DNA of 64,000 nucleotides from Gammaproteobacteria bacterium (GTDB taxonomy: Bacteria; Pseudomonadota; Gammaproteobacteria; Pseudomonadales; Halieaceae). Numbering within the stretch: position 1 is the stretch's first letter; each line of letters begins with the position of its first letter. Shown piece by piece: positions 20,587 to 29,878 of this stretch. The position numbers were made by a program, and so were the translations under genes. The stretch lies in NCBI GenBank assembly GCA_030433415.1, contig JAUIMF010000005.1:28302-92301 (forward strand), given 5' to 3'. The notes under the pieces are model-generated. The model was not told where the DNA came from. It made no database searches and worked only from the letters and a program-made list of their open reading frames with translations.

Positions 20587-20686
20587 GGTGTTGGGCCTGA
20601 AACTGGGTGCGGCGAACTGGGTAAGCTGAGGGTCTATACAGCGAGCATTGAAAACTGGCGGAATTCTACTGGAACGACCTGCATGG

Positions 20687-20711
20687 AAAAAGGGCCCGCG
20701 ATGGCGGGCCC
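20687..20711 (-). terminator. Rho-independent terminator downstream of hupB
   Basis: On the minus strand GGGCCCGC and GCGGGCCC pair around a 4-nt loop and are followed by five T. The six 17-bp repeats lie between it and hupB. Confidence 0.9.
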
Positions 20712-20736
20712 AGCTTATTCGAAACGCCCTGCAGCA

Positions 20737-20838
20737 TCACAGGCTTAGCCACATCACAGGCCTAGCTACGTTACAGGCATAGCTGCGTTACAGGCCTGGC
20801 TGCATTACAGGTTTAGCTACGTCACAGGTTTGGCTGAT
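20737..20838. repeat. six tandem 17-bp repeats in the hupB 3' region
   Basis: TYACAGG begins at 20737, 20754, 20771, 20788, 20805 and 20822, an exact 17-bp period six times. Consensus is TYACAGGYYTRGCTRCR with a few substitutions per copy. The array lies after the hupB stop (20963) and before the terminator, so it should be transcribed as 3' UTR. It has no spacers, so it is not CRISPR, and 17 is not a multiple of 3. The remainder of the 20587-20962 gap holds nothing I can name. Confidence 0.93.
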
Positions 20839-20962
20839 CCCCACGGGAAACAGGCAATACCTACGAGGACCGCAGGCAGAGGCAATACGAATCCGCGAAC
20901 TTAGTGACCGACCCGGGGCGAGCAATTCACCCCAGACCGTAGCACCGCTGGTGCAGGAGCTG

Positions 20963-21238
20963 TCAGCTATTGACGGCGTCCTTGAGTGCTTTACCCGCCT
21001 TGAAACCGGGAACCGTGGACGGCTTGATCTGGATGGTTTCGCCAGTCTGGGGATTGCGGCCCTCACGTCCGGCGCGATGTTTTACAGAGAACGTACCAAA
21101 ACCCACCAGGGAGACCTGGTCTCCACGCTTGAGTGCATCGGTAACGCTGTCAATGACAGCGTCCAGGGCACGACCAGCGTCGGATTTGTTGATATCGGCG
21201 GCGGATGCTATGGCATCGATGAGGTCAGACTTGTTCAC
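20963..21238 (-). CDS. hupB: DNA-binding protein HU-beta
   Basis: Nucleoid protein of 91 residues ([20 protein letters not shown]...) with the HU beta-arm signature [21 protein letters not shown] (positions about 46-66) and Pro in the arm tip. It is located between lon and ppiD as in most gammaproteobacteria. A long 3' region with tandem repeats and a terminator separates it from ppiD, so hupB probably forms its own abundant transcript. Confidence 0.98.
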   Translation of the reverse strand: MNKSDLIDAIASAADINKSDAGRALDAVIDSVTDALKRGDQVSLVGFGTFSVKHRAGREGRNPQTGETIQIKPSTVPGFKAGKALKDAVNS

Positions 21239-21488
21239 TAAGGTCCCCTAATGTAGTTGTAATCGCCCCGTGTCAGGAGCGTCCCACGCAACTCCGGCGG
21301 ATGTCGGCCGCTGCGCCGCTGCGTTGCCACTGCTGCGCCGCTACGTGAGGTGTCTATTGTTTGCTGACAGCCGGCAGTCAGGCTGTCGTCATGTCATTCG
21401 TCGAGTCAGGATGGGCGCAGGAGTGATTCGCTGGGTTCCACTGACAAGACCCGCGACTGTATACCAGCCACTTCGAAAGGGTCAACCG

Positions 21489-21522
21489 CGCGGCGCCAAT
21501 TCCGGAAAATTTAGGCGCCGCG
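21489..21522 (-). other. hairpin downstream of lon
   Basis: CGCGGCGCC and GGCGCCGCG form a perfect 9-bp stem with a 16-nt A/T-rich loop, 10 nt beyond the lon stop. There is no T-run, so it may be an mRNA 3' stabiliser or a weak terminator. The rest of 21239-21532 has no gene and presumably holds the hupB promoter. Confidence 0.5.
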
Positions 21523-21532
21523 GGCACTGCTA

Positions 21533-23944
21533 TCAGTGTGTATTGATGCGATTTTCGCCTTCGGTAGCACCACTATCGGCGCCCACCGTTGATCCCGCGA
21601 GATAGTCCTCGTCGGACAACGGTTTGGGCGGTGCCTCGAGCGCAATTGCCAGCACTTCGTCGATCCATTTAACGGCGACGATGTCCAGATCGGCCTTGAT
21701 GTTGTCAGGCACCTCCTGCAGGTCCCGCTCATTCTCCTTCGGAATGATTACGGTCTTGATACCGCCGCGGCGCGCCGCCAGCAGCTTCTCTTTGAGACCA
21801 CCGATCGGCAGCACCTCGCCACGCAGCGTGATTTCACCGGTCATGGCGACATCGGAACGTACGGGAATCTCCGTGCACACCGACACCAGGGCCGTACACA
21901 TGGCGACACCGGCACTGGGGCCATCTTTGGGCGTGGCGCCTTCGGGTACGTGAATGTGTACATCGTGGCGATCGTGGTAGGCCGCGGGGATGCCGAGTAG
22001 CTGAGAACGACTGCGTACAACCGTGCTGGCCGCCTGAATCGACTCCTGCATGACATCGCCAAGGGAACCGGTCTTTACGTAGCGCCCTTTACCGGCAACT
22101 GCAGCCGCCTCGATGGTCAGCAGTTCGCCACCGACGGACGTCCAGGCCAGACCCGTGACCTGCCCAATCTTGTTCTCTTCCTCGGCCACGCCATAGTTGA
22201 ATTTACGCACACCCAACAGATCCGAAAGCATATCGGCGGTGACCGTTGCGCCGGACTCTCGCTCACCCAGCGCAAGGGCTTTCACCATCTTGCGACAGAG
22301 CTTGGCCACCTCGCGTTCCAGGGCCCGCACGCCCGCCTCGCGCGTGTAGTAGCGAATAACGTCGATCAGAGCCGACTCATCAATGGTCAGCTCATCGGCT
22401 TTCAGGCCGTTGCGTTTCATCTGCTTCGGGATCAGGTAGCGCTGGGCGATATTGAGCTTCTCGTCCTCGGTGTAGCCCGGCAGCCGAATCACCTCCATAC
22501 GATCCAGCAACGGGCCGGGAATGTTCATGGTGTTGGAGGTGCACACGAACATGACGTCAGACAGGTCATAGTCCACTTCCAGGTAGTGATCATTGAACTG
22601 GTGGTTCTGCTCCGGGTCCAGCACCTCAAGCAGCGCGGACGCGGGATCGCCCCGGTGGTCCATGCCCATCTTGTCGATCTCGTCGAGCAGGAATAGCGGG
22701 TTGCGCACCCCTGCCTTCGCCATTTTCTGCAAAAGCTTGCCCGGCATGGAGCCAATATAGGTGCGGCGGTGTCCGCGAATCTCGGCTTCGTCCCGCACAC
22801 CGCCCAGCGCCATGCGCACAAATTTGCGGTTGGTGGAGCGGGCGATGGATTCGCCGAGCGAGGTCTTACCAACGCCGGGAGGACCAACAAGGCAAAGCAC
22901 GGGGCCCTTCACCTTGCGCACGCGCTTTTGCACGGCCAGATATTCAAGAATCCGCTCCTTCACCTCTTCGAGGCCATAATGGTCCTCGTCGAGGATATCC
23001 GTCGCGCGTTTAAGGTCATGCTTGACCTTGCTGCGCTTGGACCAGGGCACGTTGACCATCCAATCGATGTAGCTGCGCAGCACCGAAGCCTCGGCCGACA
23101 TGGGTGACATCATCTTGAGTTTCGCCAGCTCTGCCATGGCTTTGTCTTTGGCCTCGTCGGGCATCTTGGCGTCGGCGATACGCTGTTCGAGCTCGTCGGC
23201 TTCATTCGGCGCTTCGTCCATGTCGCCAAGCTCTTTCTGAATCGCCTTCATCTGCTCATTCAGGTAGTACTCGCGCTGGCTTTTCTCCATCTGTTTCTTG
23301 ACGCGGCCCCGGATGCGTTTTTCGACCTGGAACACGTCGATTTCGGCTTCCATGAGTCCCATGAGGTATTCCAGGCGAGCCTTGACGCCAGCGATCTCAA
23401 GGATCTTCTGTTTCTGGTCGAGCTCGACACCCATGTGCGCGGCAATGGTGTCGGCAAGGCGCCCTGGCTCATCGATACCCGTGAGCGAGGTGAGCACCTC
23501 GGCAGGCACTTTTTTGCTGAGCGTGACGTACTTTTCGAAGTGGGCGGTGGTGGTCCGCATGAGGCCGTCGGTTTCGTCCTCATCGGGTTCATCGCTCTCG
23601 ATCTCACGGATGCCGGCAACGGCGAACTCGCCCTCGTCGTTGACGTGGTCAACGGCGGCGCGGAATCCACCCTCGACAAGCACCTTGATCGTGCCATCAG
23701 GCAATTTGAGCAGCTGCAGAATATTCGAGACCGTACCGACCTGGTACAGATCGTCAGCCTGGGGCTCGTCATCAGCGGCATTGCGCTGGGCAACCAGAAG
23801 GACCTGCTTGTCATTGGCCATGGCGTGTTCGAGCGCTTCGATGGAGCGCTCCCTGCCGACGAAAAGCGGCAGCACCATGTGCGGATAGACCACCACATCC
23901 CGCAGGGGCAGCAGGGGTAATTCCAAAGCGGGGTGTTCACCCAT
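21533..23944 (-). CDS. lon: ATP-dependent protease Lon
   Basis: Cytosolic AAA+ serine protease degrading misfolded and regulatory proteins. The 803 residues show the N-terminal LAN domain (LPLLPLRDVVVYPHMVLPL by position), a central coiled-coil, Walker A GPPGVGKT, Walker B LFLLDEIDKM and a C-terminal Ser-Lys protease domain. The catalytic Ser is about 677 (KDGPSAGVAM) and the Lys about 720 (GGLKEKLL). It lies downstream of clpX. A heat-shock-like promoter is suggested in the 194-bp gap before it. Confidence 0.98.
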   Translation of the reverse strand: MGEHPALELPLLPLRDVVVYPHMVLPLFVGRERSIEALEHAMANDKQVLLVAQRNAADDEPQADDLYQVGTVSNILQLLKLPDGTIKVLVEGGFRAAVDHVNDEGEFAVAGIREIESDEPDEDETDGLMRTTTAHFEKYVTLSKKVPAEVLTSLTGIDEPGRLADTIAAHMGVELDQKQKILEIAGVKARLEYLMGLMEAEIDVFQVEKRIRGRVKKQMEKSQREYYLNEQMKAIQKELGDMDEAPNEADELEQRIADAKMPDEAKDKAMAELAKLKMMSPMSAEASVLRSYIDWMVNVPWSKRSKVKHDLKRATDILDEDHYGLEEVKERILEYLAVQKRVRKVKGPVLCLVGPPGVGKTSLGESIARSTNRKFVRMALGGVRDEAEIRGHRRTYIGSMPGKLLQKMAKAGVRNPLFLLDEIDKMGMDHRGDPASALLEVLDPEQNHQFNDHYLEVDYDLSDVMFVCTSNTMNIPGPLLDRMEVIRLPGYTEDEKLNIAQRYLIPKQMKRNGLKADELTIDESALIDVIRYYTREAGVRALEREVAKLCRKMVKALALGERESGATVTADMLSDLLGVRKFNYGVAEEENKIGQVTGLAWTSVGGELLTIEAAAVAGKGRYVKTGSLGDVMQESIQAASTVVRSRSQLLGIPAAYHDRHDVHIHVPEGATPKDGPSAGVAMCTALVSVCTEIPVRSDVAMTGEITLRGEVLPIGGLKEKLLAARRGGIKTVIIPKENERDLQEVPDNIKADLDIVAVKWIDEVLAIALEAPPKPLSDEDYLAGSTVGADSGATEGENRINTH

Positions 23945-24000
23945 GATCGTCTCCCGAAATCAGCGAGGGCAGCCCACAAAGGCCGCGAGGCAAAAGATTG

Positions 24001-24028
24001 ATATGAGGGCGAGTAAGAAGAAATCAAC
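24001..24028 (-). promoter_or_regulatory. possible sigma-32 (heat shock) promoter of lon
   Basis: On the minus strand a GTTGATT element (24022-24028) and CCTCATAT (24001-24008) are 13 bp apart. This resembles the heat-shock pattern CTTGAA-N13-CCCCAT with several mismatches. It is about 57-84 bp before the lon start, where E. coli lon also has its heat-shock promoter. Confidence 0.35.
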
Positions 24029-24138
24029 CGTCGCCGCGTACCGTTACCCCGATATCGGCGCCAAATCAAGAAACGTCGGGATGCGTCCCGACCCGCCCCG
24101 GAACGCCGCGCCCGCGGGGAGCGCGGCTGTTGCTCGCC

Positions 24139-25425
24139 CTACTCTTCCGGCGCGGCGACGCGCGCCGGCTCGTTGTTCTGGTAGACCAGCAATGGTTCGG
24201 AGTCTCCGCGTATCACGGATTCGTCGATGACCACCTTGGCGACGTCATCGCGGGACGGAATACTGTACATGGAGTCGAGCAGCACCGCCTCCAGGATCGA
24301 GCGCAGGCCCCGGGCTCCGGTCTTGCGTTCCATCGCCTTCTCGGCGACTGCCCGCAGACCGTCTTCGCGGAAGTCGATCTCGACGTCTTCCATTTCGAAG
24401 AGTTTGCCATACTGCTTGGTCAGGGAGTTACGCGGTTCCGTCAGGATCTGCACCAGCGCCGCAATATCCAACTCCTCGAGTGTCGCGATGACCGGCAGGC
24501 GCCCCACGAATTCAGGGATCAGGCCGTACTGCACCAGGTCCTCGGGTTCGAGGTCAAACAACACTTCGCCGACGTTACGGCTTTCGTCCTTACTGTGAAC
24601 CTGCGCACCAAAGCCAATACCGCCTTTCTCGGAACGGTCGCGAATGACCTTGTCCAGCCCCGCAAAAGCACCGCCACAGATAAACAGGATGTTGGAAGTG
24701 TCGACCTGCAGGAACTCCTGCTGGGGGTGTTTGCGACCGCCCTGGGGAGGTACGGACGCCACGGTGCCTTCGATAAGCTTCAGCAGTGCCTGCTGAACAC
24801 CCTCGCCAGAGACATCGCGGGTGATAGAGGGATTGTCAGACTTGCGCGAAATCTTGTCGATTTCGTCGATGTAAACAATGCCCACCTGGGCCTTGTCCAC
24901 GTCGTAATCGCATTTCTGCAGCAGTTTCTGGATGATGTTCTCGACGTCTTCGCCAACGTAGCCCGCTTCTGTGAGCGTCGTGGCGTCAGCGATGGTAAAG
25001 GGCACATCCAACAGGCGCGCCAGCGTTTCGGCGAGCAGGGTCTTACCCGAGCCGGTGGGACCGACGAGCAATATGTTGCTCTTACCCAGTTCCACGTCAT
25101 CACCGCGGCCGCCCCCATAGCGAAGGCGCTTGTAGTGGTTGTACACGGCTACCGACAGCACCTTTTTCGCGCGCTGCTGGCCAATCACGTACTCGTCGAG
25201 GATCGCGTTGATTTCTTGCGGCACAGGCAGTTTCTCGCTGCCCTCTTCCGCGCTGCTCTCTTGAACTTCTTCGCGAATGATGTCGTTGCACAGGTCAACG
25301 CACTCGTCGCAAATGAACACGGAAGGCCCGGCGATGAGCTTGCGCACCTCATGCTGGCTCTTGCCGCAAAAGGAACAATACAGAAGCTTGCCGCTGTCGT
25401 CCGACCCTGAAGAGTCCTTGGTCAT
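24139..25425 (-). CDS. clpX: ATP-dependent Clp protease ATP-binding subunit ClpX
   Basis: AAA+ unfoldase that feeds substrates to ClpP. The 428 residues have the N-terminal zinc-binding domain (Cys17, Cys20, Cys39, Cys42), Walker A GPTGSGKT (about 118-125), Walker B VYIDEIDK, and the IGF-type ClpP-docking loop region (GIGFGAQV, about 276). It sits between clpP and lon with 117 bp to clpP. The order tig-clpP-clpX-lon is canonical. Confidence 0.98.
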   Translation of the reverse strand: MTKDSSGSDDSGKLLYCSFCGKSQHEVRKLIAGPSVFICDECVDLCNDIIREEVQESSAEEGSEKLPVPQEINAILDEYVIGQQRAKKVLSVAVYNHYKRLRYGGGRGDDVELGKSNILLVGPTGSGKTLLAETLARLLDVPFTIADATTLTEAGYVGEDVENIIQKLLQKCDYDVDKAQVGIVYIDEIDKISRKSDNPSITRDVSGEGVQQALLKLIEGTVASVPPQGGRKHPQQEFLQVDTSNILFICGGAFAGLDKVIRDRSEKGGIGFGAQVHSKDESRNVGEVLFDLEPEDLVQYGLIPEFVGRLPVIATLEELDIAALVQILTEPRNSLTKQYGKLFEMEDVEIDFREDGLRAVAEKAMERKTGARGLRSILEAVLLDSMYSIPSRDDVAKVVIDESVIRGDSEPLLVYQNNEPARVAAPEE

Positions 25426-25542
25426 TGGCTTATATCGCCTCCACGTTACTGCCAGCGGTTTTAGGGTGATGTTTTTCGGCGACTAATGCAAGTCCGGGGC
25501 GGTCATAGTGCGCCCTGGAGCACAGCCTGGAAGTTGCCAGAA

Positions 25543-26181
25543 TCAGTCAGCGGAGGCCGTGACGCGCGAGGCGACAACCTCGTCGACCAGACCATAATCC
25601 CGGCTCTGCTCCGCATCCATGAAGCGATCGCGTTCAGTGTCGCGCTCGATGACCTCAAGGGGCTGGCCGGTGTGCTCCGACATCAACTTGTTCAAGCGCT
25701 CGCGGATGATGAGGATCTCCCGCGCCTGAATGTCGATATCGGTTGCCTGACCCTGGGCGCCACCGCTGGGCTGGTGAATCATGGTACGCGCGTTGGGTAG
25801 GCAGAAGCGCTTACCCTTTGCGCCACCGCACAGCAGGAATGCCCCCATGGAGGCCGCCTGTCCGACGCACATGGTACTGACATCCGGCTTGATGAACTGC
25901 ATGGTGTCGTAGATCGACAGCCCCGCGGTGACCGAGCCACCGGGGGAGTTGATGTACAGATGGATGTCTTTATCGGGGTTTTCCGACTCCAGAAACAGCA
26001 GTTGGGCCACCACCAGGTTCGCCATGTGGTCCTCTACGGGACCGACGAGAAAGATCACCCGCTCTTTGAGCAGGCGTGAGTAGATATCGTAGGAACGCTC
26101 ACCGCGGGACGTCTGCTCCACCACCATGGGAACCAGCCCCAGGTTGTGAACATCCGGTGCCATGCCTTCGATCTGACCCAT
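25543..26181 (-). CDS. clpP: ATP-dependent Clp protease proteolytic subunit ClpP
   Basis: Tetradecameric serine protease core used with ClpX. The frame is open from 26232, but the ATG at 26181 ([13 protein letters not shown]) has AGGAG 8 nt upstream and gives 212 residues, close to E. coli ClpP. Catalytic residues are visible as Ser in [11 protein letters not shown] and His in [11 protein letters not shown], with the Asp in the following segment. [20 protein letters not shown] is the oxyanion-hole region. Confidence 0.97.
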   Translation of the reverse strand: MGQIEGMAPDVHNLGLVPMVVEQTSRGERSYDIYSRLLKERVIFLVGPVEDHMANLVVAQLLFLESENPDKDIHLYINSPGGSVTAGLSIYDTMQFIKPDVSTMCVGQAASMGAFLLCGGAKGKRFCLPNARTMIHQPSGGAQGQATDIDIQAREILIIRERLNKLMSEHTGQPLEVIERDTERDRFMDAEQSRDYGLVDEVVASRVTASAD

Positions 26182-26253
26182 GTAACCCGCTCCTGTCGTT
26201 GTGTTGTTTGTATCTGCCCGGCAACAAGCCACCGGGCCGATCTTGCTGATTGC

Positions 26254-27576
26254 TTACTGGTTGGCCTGCTGGCCCAGGGCGATGGCGTCCTGATAGCTGC
26301 AGGGCTCGTCGGTGATGGACGCCGACTCCAGCAGCTTGCTGACCACCTGATCCTCCATCACTTTGGATTCTACGGCCGAAAGCTGCTCCTGGTTTCCATA
26401 GTACCAGTTCACCACTTCTTCGGGGTCCTGATAGGTGGACGCAATCTCTTCGACGGCCGCACGCACTGCGTCGGCATCGGCCTTCATTTCGTAGTGCGAA
26501 ACCAGCTCCGCAAGTACGAGGCCCAGCTTGACCCGACGCGTCGCACGCTCGGCAAACATTTCATCAGGCAGCAGGGATTTGAGGTCCATATCCTGTCCGG
26601 CACCACCAAACTGCTGGAACATCTGCTGGCGCAGGCTGTCGACTTCCTGGCTGACCAGCGCCGCGGGAATCTCAAGCTCACCGTAGGCGTCAATCACCGC
26701 GTCCATAACCTGCTGCTTGACGCGCGCGTCGACGGCGTTGCGCAGTTCACGCTCCATGTTCTGTGCGACTTCGGCGCGAAATGCCGCTTCGTCATCGCCT
26801 TCAACGCCATAGGCGGCAAAGAGCTCGGCATCCAGCGGCGCCAGCGCCATCTCTTCGACCTTGTGCAAGGTGACGGCAAATTCCACTGCCGCGCCCTTGA
26901 GCTCTTCTGCGTGGTAGTCGTCGGGGAAAGACAGTGAAAGCACTTTCTCGTCACCCGCGCTCATGCCGACAATACCGTCTTCAAAACCGGGGATCATGCG
27001 GCCGGAGCCGAGCTCCAGTTCGCTGTTTTCGGCACTGCCACCCTCGAAGGCTTCACCGTCCTTCGTTCCTTCATAGTCGATGGTTACCCGGTCGCCGTCC
27101 TGCGCGGCGCGCTCAACGGTTTCCCAGTTGCCGCGCTGGCGACGGAATACATCAATGATGTTGTCGACGTCTTCGTCTGAAACTTCAGCGGCGGGACGCG
27201 CAACAGCAAAGTCGGTCAGCTCGACCACTTCTACTTCAGGGAATACCTCAAACGTGGCGATGTACTCCAGGTCCTTGCCCGCTTCCATACTGCGAGGCTC
27301 GATCTGAGGCTGACCCGCCGGGCGCAGTTGCTCCTGCATGACCGCTTCCTGGAAGCTGCGGCTCATGACTTCTCCGAGGACCTCCTGGCGCACGCCCGCA
27401 CCAAAACGCTGGCGCATGACCTTCAGGGGGACCTTGCCGGGGCGGAATCCCGGAAGGCGTACGTTCTTGACTGCCTGCTGCAGGCGGGCATCCACCTGGC
27501 TGTCGACGGTTTCGGCGGGTACTCCAACGGTGAGCCGGCGCTCCAGCTTGGACGTTGTTTCAATGGAAACCTGCAT
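26254..27576 (-). CDS. tig: trigger factor (ribosome-associated chaperone/PPIase)
   Basis: Binds at the ribosome exit tunnel and protects nascent chains. The 440 residues carry the ribosome-binding signature GFRPGKVP (43-50), an FKBP-like PPIase domain (about 160-245, GDRVTIDYEGTKDGEAFEGG by position, then SFPDDYHAEELKG), and a helical C-terminal chaperone domain. GGAAG lies before the ATG. It heads the block tig-clpP-clpX. Confidence 0.97.
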   Translation of the reverse strand: MQVSIETTSKLERRLTVGVPAETVDSQVDARLQQAVKNVRLPGFRPGKVPLKVMRQRFGAGVRQEVLGEVMSRSFQEAVMQEQLRPAGQPQIEPRSMEAGKDLEYIATFEVFPEVEVVELTDFAVARPAAEVSDEDVDNIIDVFRRQRGNWETVERAAQDGDRVTIDYEGTKDGEAFEGGSAENSELELGSGRMIPGFEDGIVGMSAGDEKVLSLSFPDDYHAEELKGAAVEFAVTLHKVEEMALAPLDAELFAAYGVEGDDEAAFRAEVAQNMERELRNAVDARVKQQVMDAVIDAYGELEIPAALVSQEVDSLRQQMFQQFGGAGQDMDLKSLLPDEMFAERATRRVKLGLVLAELVSHYEMKADADAVRAAVEEIASTYQDPEEVVNWYYGNQEQLSAVESKVMEDQVVSKLLESASITDEPCSYQDAIALGQQANQ

Positions 27577-27684
27577 AATCTGGTCTTCCCTTAACTGCGA
27601 TGTTTATGCGGTACCGCGAAGCGATGTTAGTGCGATACCGCGAATCTGCGACGGCACCCGTCGGGAGCCCCGTCACGTTCTACA

Positions 27685-27768
<84 letters not shown>

Positions 27769-27951
27769 GTGCCTGAAGGCTACGGCGTGGCTCCGGAGCG
27801 CCCGGAAAACGCCACAGAGCGCTCCAGGGCCCAACCAATCCATTCCGCAACCTAATGAATTCTTTAGGTATTTTTGCTATTCAGGGCGCGCACCGCACAC
27901 CCCGAAGGGGCGCGATTTTGCCACAGGCCAACGTCGGCAGCAACGGGAAAA

Positions 27952-29001
27952 TCAGTCCGTCAGACACGCGGGATCGAAGCGGTAGCTTCCTGCCAACCAG
28001 GCCGCCAATTCCCGGCGCGCCAGACCGGGGCCATCCGTGAGCGCTTGCAACACGCTGCGCCGCTCATCGCTGATTGTCGACAACCCCTCTGTGGTGAGCC
28101 GCAGGCAGTGGGATATGAGCACATCATCCAGGCCTGCTTCTTTATAAACGTCCGCTTTTTTCGCAGCGCACCCCCGGCCATAGATCACCGGCAACGACGC
28201 CAACGCCGGCAACGAGAGCGCGGGCTGGTTCATGGCATTGCACCAGTGGCTGCCCAGACAGTTAGCCAAGTCCGCTGATCGACCTTCCAGCGGCGCCAGA
28301 TAGAGATGGTCACTGCGCAGTTTGCTGTCATTTACGGGATAGTTGTCCCACAGCGCGAGCGAGCAGCCGCTGTCCAGAATCACCGGTTCCAGATCTGTGC
28401 TGGCCACGGACGTCGAGCAAACCTGTGGTCCCGTCCAGAACAGTTCCACTGTGTCAGGCAACCCCTCTCCCAGTACACGCAGATAGGCGTCGGGGCGGTC
28501 GCCGAACACCTGATCCAGCACGGGATCATCGCTGTAGTAAGTGGGGCACACGCGCAATCCCGAGCCAGGCATCCATGCCAGAACATCGTGCACTATCTCC
28601 AGCTGCCGTTGTGCGAGGTCGGGTACATCGCCGGGCATGTCATCGAACAGCAGCGCAAGACGGACATCGCCCACATCGGCTATACGTGCAATCTTGGTCT
28701 TCAAGGCTGCGCGTGAGACCGCGCCATAGTCGCTGTAGAGTGCAAAAGGCGACAGGCCGATGGCAAACTCTAGCCCTGAGTCCGCGCAACGCGAAGCCAC
28801 GTTTTTCAGGTGCGACCGGTGCCGGGTGCTCCAGTCCTCGCGCCAGTTACGACGCAGCGCTGAGTCCGCCTTGGGCGCATAGAGGTAAGCCTCAAGGCCT
28901 ACCGCCGCCAACCAATCCATCATCGCCAGCCGCGACTCAGGTAACCACGGCTGGCCGTAAAACCCTTCTATAACCCCCAAAAGTGGCGTGTTCTGGGTCA
29001 T
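27952..29001 (-). CDS. GH84-type beta-N-acetylglucosaminidase domain protein
   Basis: A 349-residue protein matching the catalytic domain of glycoside hydrolase family 84 (O-GlcNAcase / hyaluronidase-like NAGidase). The start GVIEGFYGQPW and the YLYAPKADSALRRNW segment are the family's entry motifs. The Asp-Asp pair in LLFDDMPGD (about residues 117-122) matches the catalytic pair that uses substrate-assisted catalysis. No signal peptide is seen, so it is probably cytosolic, unlike the large secreted clostridial enzymes with accessory modules. Possible roles are cell-wall or chitin-derived GlcNAc recycling, or removal of O-GlcNAc-like groups; the substrate is not known. It stands alone, beside tRNA-Leu. 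Confidence 0.85.
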   Translation of the reverse strand: MTQNTPLLGVIEGFYGQPWLPESRLAMMDWLAAVGLEAYLYAPKADSALRRNWREDWSTRHRSHLKNVASRCADSGLEFAIGLSPFALYSDYGAVSRAALKTKIARIADVGDVRLALLFDDMPGDVPDLAQRQLEIVHDVLAWMPGSGLRVCPTYYSDDPVLDQVFGDRPDAYLRVLGEGLPDTVELFWTGPQVCSTSVASTDLEPVILDSGCSLALWDNYPVNDSKLRSDHLYLAPLEGRSADLANCLGSHWCNAMNQPALSLPALASLPVIYGRGCAAKKADVYKEAGLDDVLISHCLRLTTEGLSTISDERRSVLQALTDGPGLARRELAAWLAGSYRFDPACLTD

Positions 29002-29110
29002 TTCAGGCCAAATTAACGCTTAGCGAATTAAAAAAATGTGCGCTTATACCCAATCGGGCTAAATTTTTGAGTGATGGGTATGGAAAAACAGCGAAACATG
29101 GGGCTACTAT

Positions 29111-29242
29111 AGAGGTGACCCCATTTCCTCGCAGGAATGGTATGTCGCCGGAGTAAACCCAATACTCCGTTGTAAAGGACGATGTTCCTTTATGTTTCAC
29201 TCCTAATGGTCTTGTTGGGCTCCTCACGGAGCCCATTTTTTT
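29111..29242 (+). ncRNA. candidate small RNA with four consecutive hairpins
   Basis: A stretch less GC-rich than its surroundings, in a 469-bp gap, folds into successive stems. They are CCATT/AATGG with an inner CCT/AGG (29120-29139); CGGAGTA/TACTCCG with loop AACCCAA (29149-29169); TAAAGGA/TCCTTTA with loop CGATGT (29173-29192); and a terminator GGGCTCC/GGAGCCC with loop TCAC and seven T (29217-29242). Between stem 3 and the terminator lies an unpaired pyrimidine-rich segment containing CACTCCT, able in principle to pair with ribosome-binding sites. A TACTAT box at 29105-29110 could be the -10, but no good -35 is seen. No plus-strand gene follows, so it is not a leader. No Rfam family is recognised. 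The rest of 29002-29470 holds nothing I can support. Confidence 0.6.
29217..29242 (+). terminator. Rho-independent terminator of the sRNA candidate
   Basis: A perfect 7-bp GC-rich stem (GGGCTCC/GGAGCCC), loop TCAC, then A and seven T. Confidence 0.9.
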
Positions 29243-29470
29243 GGCTATAAGCTTTCTAAACAACAACTTATCACCCATACCAAGATTTGATCTCAGGGTA
29301 ATTACTGGGCTTCGTTGCCCCCTGGGCGTAGTTGTGTGTTGGGCTTTGCGGCTCATAGACGCAGACTGCGAGTAGGTACGAGAAGGGTTGGGTTGCAGCA
29401 TCGCCGCTCGAATCGCTAATGCGATCGCCACCGGAATCACTGAAAGCGCGGCGTCGAAATAGCCCGGCTC

Positions 29471-29821
29471 TCACATGGTGTGGGTTGGACGATCGGAGTT
29501 CAGCATCCCGGCCAGGTATTCCTCAATCTTGGCGTTCGCTGCAGCGTCCTGCTCCGAGAATTGCACGCCGATGCCCGAGGTGCGGTTACCCTGGGCTCCA
29601 CGAGGCGTTACCCAGACCACCTGCCCCGCGATCGGGATTTTGTCGGTTTCTTCCATCAGCGTAAGCAGCATGAACACCTCATCACCAATCTCGTAGCTCT
29701 TGTTGGTGGGGACGAACAGACCGCCGTTCCTGATAAACGGCATGTAGGCGGAATAAAGCACCGCCTTATCCTTGATAGTTAACGACAGGATGCCCTGATG
29801 GCCGGCTGGCTGATCACTCAT
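29471..29821 (-). CDS. pilZ: type IV pilus assembly protein PilZ
   Basis: A small cytosolic protein of the PilZ fold needed for type IV pilus assembly in Pseudomonas-like bacteria. ILSLTIKDKAVLYSAYMPFI and GGLFVPTNKSYEIGDEVFMLL closely resemble P. aeruginosa PilZ. The N-terminal RxxxR c-di-GMP motif is absent, as in that protein. An upstream TTG extension exists; I take the ATG at 29821, giving 116 residues. It ends the tmk-holB-pilZ operon. In Pseudomonas tatD follows; here the sRNA region does. Confidence 0.93.
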   Translation of the reverse strand: MSDQPAGHQGILSLTIKDKAVLYSAYMPFIRNGGLFVPTNKSYEIGDEVFMLLTLMEETDKIPIAGQVVWVTPRGAQGNRTSGIGVQFSEQDAAANAKIEEYLAGMLNSDRPTHTM

Positions 29822-29878
29822 GCTCGGGTGCTGCGCCAAGTGCGCTTACTACGGGTTTGCCTGAGTGTAGCACTGCGT

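Noticed and set aside
20737..20838. CRISPR array
   Set aside because: Repeats are contiguous 17-mers with no spacers, and no cas genes are present.
24130..25410. 426-codon plus-strand frame opposite clpX
   Set aside because: Shadow of clpX; no family resemblance.
29111..29242. CsrB/RsmZ-type sRNA
   Set aside because: GGA triplets occur in stems or stem ends and not in hairpin loops as CsrA/RsmA binding needs.
29003..29440. 145-codon minus-strand open frame across the sRNA region
   Set aside because: No recognisable family or ribosome site, it reads through the four hairpins and the terminator, and composition is noncoding-like.
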